Assembly: GCA_963575745.1 (NCBI GenBank)
Contig: CAUYUJ010007447.1
Location: forward strand, 351,001 to 415,000
Reading direction: 5' to 3'
Length of the DNA stretch: 64,000 nucleotides
From: Prorocentrum cordatum
Taxonomy: Eukaryota; Sar; Dinophyceae; Prorocentrales; Prorocentraceae
A model generated the notes under the pieces. The model searched no databases and was not told the DNA's origin. It saw nothing but the letters and a program-made list of their open reading frames with translations. Below, in pieces: positions 49,278 to 59,074 of the stretch. The translations under genes and the position numbers were made by a program. Numbering within the stretch: the first letter of the stretch is position 1; each line of letters opens with the position of its first letter.

Positions 49278-50429
49278 GGCGGTCGGTGGGCGGAACCGCC
49301 CTTGGTTTTTCAATGTGGCCTACCCTGCCCAGACATCCGACTCGCAGCTGGCGGCCGACTTGGCGGCATCTGCGGGTATACTGGCCGCGGACCCGATGTC
49401 GTTAGCTGCTTTGCTCAGCTCCGCCTTTGCCGAGGCTGGCATTACTTTCGATGCGTCAGCGCTGGTGGGGAGCCCAGCTTCGACGAGCCGCGTCGTGACC
49501 GCAGCCGCGGTAGGCAACCCCCACCTGATGACCATGCGCCGGGGAGCGTTTCGACATCGTGCAGGCGGGGGCTCACGTGCTCCTTCAGATCCCCAGAGTT
49601 GCGGCCGCGGAGACGTCGCTGCTGGTCGCCGAAGCCCTGTGCGGAGCGGTCTGGCCTTGCTTGTTCCGACTTGACATGTCAGCTTGCGATCAGCAAATGC
49701 AAGCCAGGCGCGCGATTAAGCATATGGTTCTCCTGCTCGGGCGACTCGCGGGGGGGCGCCCGCCAAATGGAAACACGCGGCGGCGGCGCCGGTGCTTTGC
49801 GCCGACGCCCAGCCGCCTGCGAGGGGGCGCCAGGCGCAGCAGCGCCTGTGTTGCAGCGGGGCGCTCGGGTCGAAGTGGCCACGGACTCGGAGGCAGGGGC
49901 TGTCGCAGCCGCTGCTGTTGCCCTCCCCGCCGCCGCATTTAACCTGCTTCGCAGTCGAGCAGAGCGGGCCCGTGCTTCTCCCGCCCCCTCCTCCGCCGCC
50001 GCCGCCGCACCCTCCTGGAGATGAGGGCGGGAGGTGAGTTTTTGAACGAGAGATTCTAGGACAAGTCAAGCTGGCGTCGAGCGTCTAGCACCAGCCATGC
50101 GCCAGGGAGAGGCCTCGACAGCGGGCGTTCGGGAAAACGCAGGCCGGACGAGCAAACGAAGCCAGAGCCTCAACGAAAGTTCAAGCCTCAAGCGGCGCAC
50201 GCTCACAGGCCCAATACAGCAGGCAGCTCGCACCGCAGGGCCCGCGAACGAACCAGGTCGCACAGCATGTGCGCAACACACACACACGCACGCACTGCGC
50301 TGCACTCTGCGGGCCCGCTCCCTTCGGAGGCGGCCTTTTGTCCTCATCCGCGGCGCGGTGGCACCCCGAGCCTTCCGAGCCTCAGCGCGCGTGATTGTAA
50401 GAATAGCTTCGCGCCCCGCGGGCTCTATT
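49278..50429. other. GC-rich open frames, no recognised product
   Basis: The + frame at 49290-49674 (TSDSQLAADLAASAGILAAD, PMSLAALLSSAFAEAGITFD) looks like a real helical protein segment, but I cannot name it. Downstream frames are low-complexity. CACACACACGCACGC at 50278 is a minor repeat. Confidence 0.3.
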
Positions 50430-50745
50430 CATCAGCCTGGGGGGGCGGCATCACTTGTGAATCACAAGCTGGCATTCTCTCAAGTTCCTGAATTTGGCAG
50501 GCAAGTACGCGGACGATTTGAGCGGGAGGGCCTTTCGATTTTCCGCAGGGTAGCTGGGTCAAGGTCAAGTATGTCGATGTCAAGGTCCGCTGGGGCCACT
50601 CCAGCGAGGGCGTGGAATGCCTCAACGTGTTCTTCCGCCACCTTGGCAGGGCGGGATTCCCTGTTGGCGGACTACTTGGCGAGAACGACCACACCAAGGC
50701 GGCCACTCCGAAAACGCATTGCACTCGCAGCTTGCCTGTGTAGGT
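50430..50745 (+). pseudogene. Degenerate exon: GGLLGENDHT-type domain
   Basis: Two frames joined by a one-base shift near 50550 read LNLAGKYADDLSGRAFRFSA, then GSWVKVKYVDVKVRWG, VECLNVFFRHLGRAGFPVGG, LLGENDHTKAATPKTHC and a stop at 50741-50743. The VGGLLGxDDHT ending resembles a segment of large multi-copy dinoflagellate secreted proteins I recall; the function is unknown. An AATAAA lies at 50774. Probably an isolated fragment. Confidence 0.3.
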
Positions 50746-51299
50746 GTCAGCTCACGCATAGATCGTGGATGTTAATAAAGGCTGCTATGCCTTCGAGAGG
50801 CACGCTTGTCTTCGCAAGGCACGTGACGCTTCGATGGTTTAGTCCGCCGTCAGCTCCTCCCCTTCAGCTTCGCGGCTGCTGTCTGAGTGGGCCGGCCGGT
50901 CTGCGCCTGATTCAGCTAATTCGCCTAGTTCGCGTCCCAGACTTTGCTCTTGCCGCCTAACCGTCGTCTCGCGGCCGCGACCGAAAAAAACATACCCACC
51001 AGCCCATCTAGCAACGGTGACTAGGATAGATTATCCTTCTCTTCCTCGAAGTGGTGGGGTTGGATTTGGCGTTTGTTTGTTTTTTGTTTGTTGTTGTTTT
51101 TTGTCTGTTTTTTTTGGGGGGGGGGGACACGGTCTTATGACTAGTCTGTCTTTCAGCATGCCTGGGTCGACGACTACACGGTGTTTTTTTTCGGGTTTGA
51201 TGCTTGTTGTTGAAATTTTATCAGTGGTTTCGCAGGCCATGTGGGCTCCTCTGCGGGACACCCCGAGCCCACTATGTGGGGCGAACGAAATAATTCGGG
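50746..51299. other. No gene; T/G-rich tract
   Basis: GTTTGTTTGTTTTTTGTTTG (51072-51110) and a G run follow a CATACCCACCAGCCC word shared with 16459, 16702 and 16781. Nothing coding. Confidence 0.4.
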
Positions 51300-51309
51300 C
51301 GGATCAGGA

Positions 51310-51415
51310 GGGAGAGGGAAGGAAAAGGAGGAGGAGGAGGAGGATGAGGAGGAGGAGGAGGAGGAGGATAGTTTTCTTGGTTAAGGAGGAGGAGGTGGAG
51401 GAGGAAGTGTATCGT
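51310..51415. repeat. (GGA)n array, interrupted
   Basis: Two GGA blocks around a TAGTTTTCTTGGTTAA segment. Confidence 0.9.
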
Positions 51416-51850
51416 CGTGGCTGAACAATCTTATGGCTATGGCAGAGACGTTTCTTTCCCGCCCCGATGTGTTCGCTTCTCGCAGAAGCCTTCGCTCTCG
51501 AAAAAGCCACCCTCTTCGTGCATGCGCCGGTGGCCCTTTGAGCGAACACAGTCGGAATGTATGGAGCCAGCTGGCCCCAAAGGGGCTTCAGAAGCCCAGC
51601 AGCCTGACATCCGACGATCTTTTCTTTCTCAGTCCCCAGCCCCAGAGGTCCCGACCCTTTTCCAGGGGTAGTTCTGTGCCCCAGGCCCGTTTCTGAGGGC
51701 CCCGGAGCCCGGAAGCGGGCCCCAGAGGCCGAAACGGAGGAAAAATGCCCGGATTGGAAATACAATGTTTCGTGCATCTGGGACGAAACACCACGGGCCA
51801 ATTGTGGCCCAGGCCTTAGATGTTCAGCAACACGCGCAGAGGGCATCGCG

Positions 51851-51881
<31 letters not shown>

Positions 51882-52029
51882 TTGTTTTGAAGATTGACGT
51901 GTTGCTTCACCAGTCATGGATCGGCGCGTGGATTGTTTGTCGCTGCGCATCTTCTGACACCCACTTTCTGGTGTGCCGTTTTTCCAACGCTTGGTCGAGT
52001 CCACCTCGAACCGTGGGAGTCGACACGAG
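51416..52029. other. No recognised gene; short GT array
   Basis: A (GT)n run with TTT interruptions lies at 51848-51888. Frames have no motif. Confidence 0.4.
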
Positions 52030-52388
52030 TCGGCGGCAGGCCCTCGGAGGGCGGGAGGTGGGATGGGGGCGAGCCTTCTCGGAGGGCGGCGGGGCTTCCC
52101 GGAAGCCCCCGCGCCCTCTGATAACAGCTTTCTCCTGGCATCGCTCGGACGTGTGCACTCTTTCTCGGCCAGAACCATTGAGGACGATCCCGGACCATCG
52201 AGCAAAACAAAAAAAGCATGCACGAAACCGAACAAATGCACGGGACATGGACGTCCGAGCGACGGCGAGTTCTAAGCCTACCCCGGAGCCACGGGCGGTC
52301 TGCCAGCAGCCACGGGGAGCTCCGGGAAGCCCCGCCGCCATCTCAGAGGGCCTCCTCCCTCTCACTGCTCCCCTGGCCTCGCCGCCGC
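52030..52388. mobile_element. GC-rich foldback MITE, copy 5, expanded
   Basis: Left part TCGGCGGCAGGCCCTCGGAG with GGGCTTCCCGGAAGCCCC, right part GAAGCCCCGCCGCCATC and CCCCTGGCCTCGCCGCCGC. About 150 bp of unrelated sequence (52110-52270) separates the halves, perhaps an insertion. No duplication recognised. Confidence 0.5.
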
Positions 52389-52485
52389 TGTGCGGGAGGG
52401 GTCTGCTCTGCTCGCCAGTGCCCTCCTGCCCCCCTTCTGAGGGGGGACGTGAGGGGGGGGCCTGGCTCGGGAGGACGAGCATCCG

Positions 52486-52658
52486 GGCCTCCCAGATGGG
52501 GTCGGAGTAGATGGGGTCGGAGGGTCGCGCCGCATCACCGATGCCTCGACGATGCGGCTGGATGTGCAGCCTGATTTGCTTCACGTCGACGTCGCCGATG
52601 TATCGGCGATGCGGCGCGATCCTCCGACCCCATCTGCTCCGACCCCATCTAGGAGGCC
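52486..52658. mobile_element. GATGGGGTCGGAG foldback, copy 1 (~50-bp arms)
   Basis: GGCCTCCCAGATGGGGTCGG with the following AGTAGATGGGGTCGGAGGG pairs with the right end read inward (GGCCTCCTAGATGGGGTCGG, AGCAGATGGGGTCGGAGGA). About 46 of 50 positions agree. GCATCRCCGATG units lie in the centre. 173 bp. Confidence 0.85.
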
Positions 52659-52759
52659 TCTAGAGCACCGACCTGGAATCGGCGAATACGTCGCCGATAG
52701 ATCGGCGACGTAGGCCCGCGATGGCATGTCCGCACGTTCCCGGGTGGAGTGGGCTACTG

Positions 52760-52908
52760 TGAAGTCGGGCGTGTCCCTCTACAGGAGGAAAATTCAAGAA
52801 TAGTTCAAAAATGGTCTGGGGACGATTTTTCCACCATTTTTTGAATTTGTTTGTTTTGATAATTTTTTCCGTCGAGATTCCCCCTGTAGGAGGACATGGC
52901 CGACCCAA
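52760..52908. mobile_element. TTAGGTCGGGC-family MITE, copy 2, TSD GGCTACTG
   Basis: 149 bp from TGAAGTCGGGCGTGTCCC to GGACATGGCCGACCCAA. Perfect 8-bp duplication GGCTACTG (52752-52759, 52909-52916). Shares CTACAGGAGGAAAATTC and GGTCTGGGGACGATTTTTCC with the other copies. Confidence 0.95.
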
Positions 52909-53545
52909 GGCTACTGAGGCCCCTATCGGCGATCAATGGGCGATCGGGAGTCGAACGCGCCCCTAGCGCGTTCCAAAAGGCCAGGGCCCCCCCGCGGCCC
53001 CCCCGCGCCCCCTTAGGGAACCGAGCTCTATACACCGACGCTTGTTCCGGCCCTGCACCGAACTTCGCACAGGAAAGCGGATCCTGGTGTACACGGGACC
53101 CTGGTTATTTACATTGTTCGCTGGCTCCTGGGAAACGGAACAACAAAGTATACACCACGCCGCCCCGACGTCGTCCCTAACCTTCAAAAAGTTGTGGAAT
53201 TGAGAAACAGCCCACTCCAGATTTCGTAATAAAAGGGAGGGGGTCTGGACCCTCCAAGACAAGCCATTTCGGACCTCCCCCGTGGGAGAACCCTCCAAAA
53301 CATCGTCCCCAGACCCCTCCAGGCCCTCCAAGATAGCCTGGAAGAGACCCCCCCCCCGAAATGAGACCCCCCTCCCTTTGATTACGAACTCTGGAGTACC
53401 ACTGGCAATGTATACGTCCCAGATCTGCCCCCCTCCACCCGCGCGGCCGCCGGGGCGCCAGGAGCCCGAGAGGCGGCTGCTCGACCGAGCGCCCGCGCGG
53501 CCACGCGCCGGGGCGGAGGCCGCCCCCCCGTCCTCCCCCGTGCCC
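52909..53545. other. No gene; GC-rich with a fragment of the ATCGCCGAT repeat
   Basis: 52917-52950 matches the left part of the ATCGCCGAT family in minus orientation. The rest shows paired words GGGGTCTGGACCCTCC / GACCCCTCCAGGCCCTCC but no gene. Confidence 0.4.
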
Positions 53546-53688
53546 TTAGGTCGGGCTTGTCCTCCTACAGGAGGAAGGTTCGAAAGCAGTAAAAGAATAG
53601 TCTGGGGGCGATTTTTCTATGTTTTTTGGCCATACAACTTTTCATTTGTCGCCCAAGATCCGCCTGTAGAGGGACACGCCCGACCTAA
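53546..53688. mobile_element. TTAGGTCGGGC-family MITE, copy 3
   Basis: 143 bp. TTAGGTCGGGCTTGTCCTCC at the left and GGGACACGCCCGACCTAA at the right: 26-bp inverted ends with few mismatches, the best-preserved termini of the family. Flanks CCGTGCCC and CCCTCCCC agree at 6 of 8. Confidence 0.9.
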
Positions 53689-54124
53689 CCCTCCCCCTTA
53701 CCCACCGCGCGCGCGCCGCGCGAGCTGGGGGATCGAAACGAGTACACGCTGGTCGTTGTAAGTTGGCATGGCTGGATTGTTTCTGGATTCCCAGATCCCA
53801 ATATATCTCAAGCTTAGTCCTGCTTCAATAGCCGATCTGGCTTTGATGTGTTAGTGATTCGTTGGGCGGGCCCGAACCCAATCTACTTAACTCCGCCTTC
53901 CTACTTCTTCCGATTATGATTGGCGGGTGCCCAAACATGCTCGCATCGTGACGAAATCAGGACGGGAAGTTTTTCATCCTTTGCGGCCTTTGGGGGCCTC
54001 ACCGGGTCCCAGGACGGTCAGAAAACGACGCAGGATGAAGAACCGGTCTCAGGGAAAGGGTCGGGCTTTAGGGGGCCGCGTAGTTATTGAAAACATCAGG
54101 ACGTCGCATGTTGGGGCACAGGAA
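53689..54124. other. No recognised gene
   Basis: Mixed sequence; nothing identified. Confidence 0.35.
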
Positions 54125-54290
54125 GGGTGAGTACGAAGACTGACAGCAGTTCCTGTCCATTTTTGAAGAGTGATCGCTGTCGGCGTCGCCGCGGACTTTG
54201 TCCATCAGCGGCCGCTGCCTGTTTCGGACAACGTTTGATGTTTGGGCATCGTTCCCATTTTTTCCGTTGCCATTGCGGGTGTGCCAAGAG
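54125..54290. repeat. Dispersed ~165-bp repeat, copy 2
   Basis: Aligns with 25014-25181 (GACAGCAGTTCCTGTCC, TGTCGGCGTCGCCGCGGAC, CAACGTTTG, GGGCATCG, GGGTGTGCCAAG). Confidence 0.65.
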
Positions 54291-54339
54291 CTGGGGTCAG
54301 GGGCAACGTCAGGATGGGATAGGCTCCGGGGAGGGCGCG

Positions 54340-54470
54340 TCGGCCCCCAATCGCCCACTGATCGCCGACCGGCCCGATGGCCCACCCTGGCCAAGAGAGT
54401 GGGTTTCCAGTATCGGGGCTCCATCGCCGATCGATCGGCGATGTATTGCCGATAGAGCTCGAGGTTTCCC
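54340..54470. repeat. ATCGCCGAT-rich dispersed foldback, copy 3
   Basis: TCGGCCCCCAATCGCCCACT, GATCGCCGACCGGCCCGATG and ATCGCCGATCGATCGGCGAT in the family order. Confidence 0.8.
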
Positions 54471-54892
54471 CCCCTGAGCTGGTCCCCCTCCTACGGTTAC
54501 CCCTCGTGTGCGGGGTCGACCCTATGTGAGCGAGTTGCTTGATCTCCGCCCAACACTATCCATGTAAGTTTAACGAGCTGTCACGCACAGGCACGCGCAC
54601 AAATTACTTGCAACAGGCCGTTGCGAAATACCAGTTATCCAAGGATGTTTTCGGCCGTTTCAGAGGAGCGTCCTGGCAGGTGCCTGCTGGCGACCTAGGG
54701 AAGCGCCCTGGCAAGTTCTCTCGGGCGCTCTGGTGACGCGTCCGGTCATGTATCGATCATCATGAGAGGATATGGTGTTAGTTTTCAACCCGAGTTTGTT
54801 CAATCGGGCGTTTTCGCCCAGTTTCGGGTCCCAGGGCCATCACAGATCTATCTTCGGGGGCAATGGTAGGGGGATAGACTCAGGGGGGAACG
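54471..54892. other. No recognised gene
   Basis: Short frames only; no motif. Confidence 0.35.
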
Positions 54893-55020
54893 TATCGGCC
54901 CCCGATCGCCCATTGATCGCCGATAGGAGCCCGATAGCCCCCCCCAGGGTTGCGCGGTTTCCCCAGCGGGGGCCCGTGGACGATCTATCGGTGATGTATC
55001 GCCGATTCAGGGTCGATGCT
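54893..55020. repeat. ATCGCCGAT-rich dispersed foldback, copy 4
   Basis: TATCGGCCCCCGATCGCCCA, TTGATCGCCGATAGGAGCCC and ATGTATCGCCGATTCAGGG, ending GGTCGATGCTTCTCCC. Confidence 0.8.
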
Positions 55021-55131
55021 TCTCCCATTAGCTTGTGTCCTCGCGACGTTGCCTCCCAGATCCGGCTCTGCCATCTGTGCGGCACGCCGGATCTCAGTGG
55101 GGCGGCCAAGGGAAGAGGGCTTCGAAGATAT

Positions 55132-55291
55132 TCAGGAGGGACAAAAACACAGACACAATTAATCGTCGACTCCCAGGAAAACGTTGGAAAATATAGGAAG
55201 TGGGGGGGAAGACAAAACCGATAAAATATGGGAAAATATTGGGAATCCTGTTATTTGTGTGTAGTTATTTGTGTGTCCCATGGCCCCTTCA
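55132..55291 (+). mobile_element. TCAGGAGG-family MITE, copy 5, TSD GATAT
   Basis: 160 bp, TCAGGAGGGACAAAAACAC to TGGCCCCTTCA. Perfect duplication GATAT (55127-55131, 55292-55296). Confidence 0.9.
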
Positions 55292-55439
55292 GATATGATG
55301 TTGTCCGATCCAGGCTTTTCTCATCGACGTCGGACCATGGGGTCCAAGGCCAAACAACAAATGACAACACATAACACATGACAGCTGATTGCACACACCT
55401 TCGCAGCCTTGCGCCCACGGAAGGGGGCCGCCGGATTAC

Positions 55440-55669
55440 ATGTGCAACCGTATACATGTACGCACATATTTAAACATATATGTTGGTGTTTATGTGTGTA
55501 AATGTACTGTCGCGCGTATGATATGTACAGACGTGTACATGCAGATGCATGCATGTTTATATGTGCATGTACGTATGCATTGATGTATGTATGCGTGTGT
55601 ATATATACACCTATATTTATATATGTATAGGAATGTGTGGGTGTCTGCATAACACGCACATATATGTAC

Positions 55670-55704
<35 letters not shown>

Positions 55705-55745
55705 TATGTATGTATACATACATATATATATACATATGTACATCA
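55440..55745. repeat. AT-rich TACATGTATGC / (AT)n tract
   Basis: Degenerate ATGTAT/GTACAT words with two near-pure (AT)n runs (55666-55740). Translates as Met-Tyr-Ile-rich low complexity in several frames. Strong contrast with flanking GC content. Confidence 0.85.
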
Positions 55746-56158
55746 CGTCCCCTCTCCCCTCATGAGGAGCACGAAAAAAAAAGGAGGATGGACCCCCAAC
55801 ATGTTGCACATCCCTTGCCAGGCAACCGACAGGCATTATAGCACGCCCTAGCGAGCCGACGGCACGAAGATGTATCGACATCGGGGATCAGTCCCGCTGG
55901 GGATTTTTCCGGCGTTGGGGAGGGGAGGGGACGGATGCGAAGGGGAAGGGGGGAAACGTGGGGCAAAAAAGGCGCGGGAGGCATGGGCGGGGGAGGGCGG
56001 GGGGACGCCAAGGGGGATGCGGATGTTGCCTGCTTTTTTCGCGCCTTCCGCGATGTCCGACGCCGCTGTCTGGCTCGAGGGTGCCCCCCCCCCCAGCCTT
56101 GGCGAGGCCATGAGGATCACTAGAGGAAGAAATCAGTCGCATACACGGAAGATTTTTG
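55746..56158. other. No recognised gene
   Basis: G-rich stretch (55910-56010); no motif. Confidence 0.35.
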
Positions 56159-56259
56159 GGGTCCGCGTGGATTTCTTAGATGTGCGCTGGTTCCCCTTGG
56201 CGGCGTTCCGCGCGCGAGGGGCGTTCTTTTGGCGTAGATTCAAGAAATCCGCGAGGACC
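56159..56259. mobile_element. GAGGTCCGCGCGGATT foldback, copy 2
   Basis: GGTCCGCGTGGATTTCTTAG at the left pairs with GATTCAAGAAATCCGCGAGG then ACC at the right. GTGCGCTGGTTCCCCTTGGC inside. 101 bp. Confidence 0.75.
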
Positions 56260-56454
56260 ATCGAATGCTTATGTCTTGTTTTTCTTTCTTCCAACTACCA
56301 GATGACGAGATCTATACATATCCACCGCCCCTTCCCAAGCTGATCCTGGGCCAAGCCCATTCTGCAGAATGGGCCTGGCCTGGGGTTAGTGGCTAGTGTC
56401 AGATCTCGTCACCTTGTATCGGGGAAGGAATATCAGCATTAACGGTAACATTCG

Positions 56455-56567
56455 GAGGTCCACGCGGATTTGTTTGGATCTGCGCTGAATTTCCCTTCCC
56501 GCGCCAGGGGCGGCATTGGAAACGCCGCCAGGAGGTTCCAGCGCAGATCCAAGAAGTCCGCGCGAAC
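56455..56567. mobile_element. GAGGTCCGCGCGGATT foldback, copy 3
   Basis: GAGGTCCACGCGGATTTGTT then TGGATCTGCGCTG at the left; CCAGCGCAGATCCAAGAAGT then CCGCGCGAAC at the right. Arms of about 33 bp, 113 bp overall. Confidence 0.8.
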
Positions 56568-56616
56568 ATACGAAATTTGATGTTTATGCCGCTTTCTGTT
56601 CCTCTACTGGAATCTC

Positions 56617-56809
56617 GGCCTCCCAGATGAGGTCGGAGTCGATAGGGTCGGAGGGGTGCGCCGCATCGCCAATGTATCGGCGATGCGGTCCGATGTGGAA
56701 CCCGATTTTCTCCACGCCGACGCCGCCCATGCATCGCCGACGTCGCCGATGCATCGGCGATGCTGCCCGATCTTCCGACCGCATCAACTCGGACCTCACC
56801 TGGGAGACC
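56617..56809. mobile_element. GATGGGGTCGGAG foldback, copy 2
   Basis: GGCCTCCCAGATGAGGTCGG left against GGTCTCCCAGGTGAGGTCCG read inward from the right; the centre has repeated GCATCGCCGATGTATCGGCG-like palindromes. 193 bp, more diverged than 52486-52658. Confidence 0.8.
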
Positions 56810-57459
56810 TCTGTATAGCCACCTCTCAAAGAAACGCTGGCCTCCCTGTCGGCGGCATCCTCGCGGCAGCGGGATGGCACAGGCGGCCCTGGGCTGACAA
56901 GGGGGGCCTGGGGCCGACGGCGGTCTCGGGCCTGTTCCAGGAGGACGGTTGGGGGGGTCGGGAGGAGGGGGGTCCACGAGGTAGTAGTAGGAAGGAGGAG
57001 GGCGGAGAGCCGACTGAGGGCAGAGAGACTGAATAGGAGGAGGAGGAGGAGGAGGAGAAGGAGGAGGAGGAGGGGGACGAGGGGGGCAGATGAGGGACGA
57101 CGCGGGCGGTGAAGAAGAGGAGTCGAGGAGGAGAGGGAGCACGCGCAAAGAAGGGCGATGAGGATCCTGCGGACCATGTCGGAGGGCCGACGTTGCGACT
57201 GGGGGAAACCATTCGTCTTGAATACATAGCAGCGCCAGGATCTTCAGGGATCGGCTTCGGTCGCTTTCGGCTTCGTCGTCCGTCTGGTCGGTCCTCGATC
57301 GCGGCGTCGCCGTGGGCGTCCCGCGGGAGCGGTAGCGGCAGGCAGAGGAGGTCCGGGAGCACGCTGCTGCTCGGCGGCGCCCTCGCCGGGCTTGGGCGGG
57401 GGTAGGAGAGGTCGGAGGTGGGATGATGAGGAGGTGGGAGGTGAGAGGTGGGAGGGGGG
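56810..57459. other. No recognised gene; one GGA array
   Basis: GGA units at 57035-57075. GC-rich frames up to 250 codons on the minus strand are low-complexity. Confidence 0.35.
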
Positions 57460-57662
57460 AAGGAGGAGGAGGAGGAGGCGGAGGACAGGGAGGAGGAGGA
57501 CGAGGACGAGGAGGAGGAGGAGGAGGAGGAGGAGGAGTTTGAGAAGTAGGCGAAGGAGGAGGAAGAAGAGGAGGAGGAGGAGGAGGAGGGGCTGGAGGAG
57601 GAGAAGGAGGAGGAGGAGATGGAGGATGAGGATTAGGAGGAGGATGAAGATGAGGAGTAGGA
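57460..57662. repeat. (GGA)n array grading into GAT
   Basis: GGA with GAC, GAA and TTG interruptions, passing through GGATGA into the GAT array at about 57663. Confidence 0.95.
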
Positions 57663-58726
57663 TTAGCATGAGGAGAAGGATGAGGATGATGACGGTGATG
57701 ATGCTGATGCGATGATGCTGATGTTGAGGATGCTGATGATTCTGACGATGCTGCTGCTCATAATGACGATGATGCTGATGCTTATGATGCTGATTATGAC
57801 GACGATGATGATGATGCTGATGATGAGGATGCTGCCGATGATGATGACGATGCTGATGATGACGATAATGCTGATGCTGATGTGGATGATGATGATGATG
57901 ATGCTGCTGCTTATGATGGTGGTGGGGATGCTGCTGATGGTCATCATGATGCTGATGAGGACGATAATGATGACGATGCTGATGCTAGTGCTGATGCTTA
58001 TGATGCTGATGATGCTGATGCTGCTGCTGATGATGCTGCTAATTCTGACGATGATGGTGATGATGATGCTTTTCATGATCATGATCACGATGCTGATTCT
58101 GCTGCTGGTGATGATGACATGCTGGTGATGCTGATGCTGATGATTCTTATGATGATGCTGATGCTGATGCTGATGCTGATGATGATGCTGATGATGCTGA
58201 TGAACATGATGTTGTTGCTGCTGCTGATGATGATGATGCTGATGAGGGTGCTGATGATGAGCATGCTGCTGCTGCTGATGATGATGATGCTGATGCTGAT
58301 GCTGATGATGCTGATGATGAGGCTGATGATGATGATGATGATGATGATGATCATGATGATGCTGACGATGATAATGATGACGATGATGATGCTGATTATG
58401 ATGCTGCTGATGATGATGATGATGACAATGATGATGGTGACGATGATAATGTTGCTGATGATGCTGCTGATGATGATGATGAACAGGATTCTGATGTGGA
58501 CGAGGATGACGAGGATGCTGATGATGCTGATTATGCTGATGATGATGACGATGGTGGTGATGATCTTGCTGCTGGTGATGATGCTTATGATGAATCTGAG
58601 CATGATGATGCTGTTGCTGACTCTGCTGCTGATGATGATGCTGATGATGATGATGCTGCTGATGATGATGGTGCGGATGCTGCTGGTGATGATGACGATG
58701 GTGATGATGCTGCTTGATACTGATGG

Positions 58727-58764
<38 letters not shown>

Positions 58765-58777
58765 GTGATGGTGATGG

Positions 58778-58815
<38 letters not shown>

Positions 58816-58816
58816 C

Positions 58817-58872
<56 letters not shown>

Positions 58873-58951
58873 TTGATGATGGTGATGATGCTGCTGGTAA
58901 TGATGAGGATGATGTTGATGTTGATGATGATGACGACGATGCTGCTGCTTC

Positions 58952-58983
<32 letters not shown>

Positions 58984-59072
58984 CTGATGCTGATGCTGAT
59001 CCTTCTGGTGATGATAATGATGCTGATGCTGATGCTGATGCTGATGCTGTGCTGATGCTGATGCTGATGCTG
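57663..59072. repeat. ~1.4-kb (GAT)n/(GCT)n array
   Basis: GAT with many GCT units; ends as GATGCTGATGCTGATGCTG runs directly joined to the LINE fragment at 59075. Confidence 0.95.
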
Positions 59073-59074
59073 AT

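Noticed and set aside
55440-55881. Tyr/Ile/Met-rich membrane-like frame
   Set aside because: Translation of an AT/ACATGT low-complexity tract, open on both strands.
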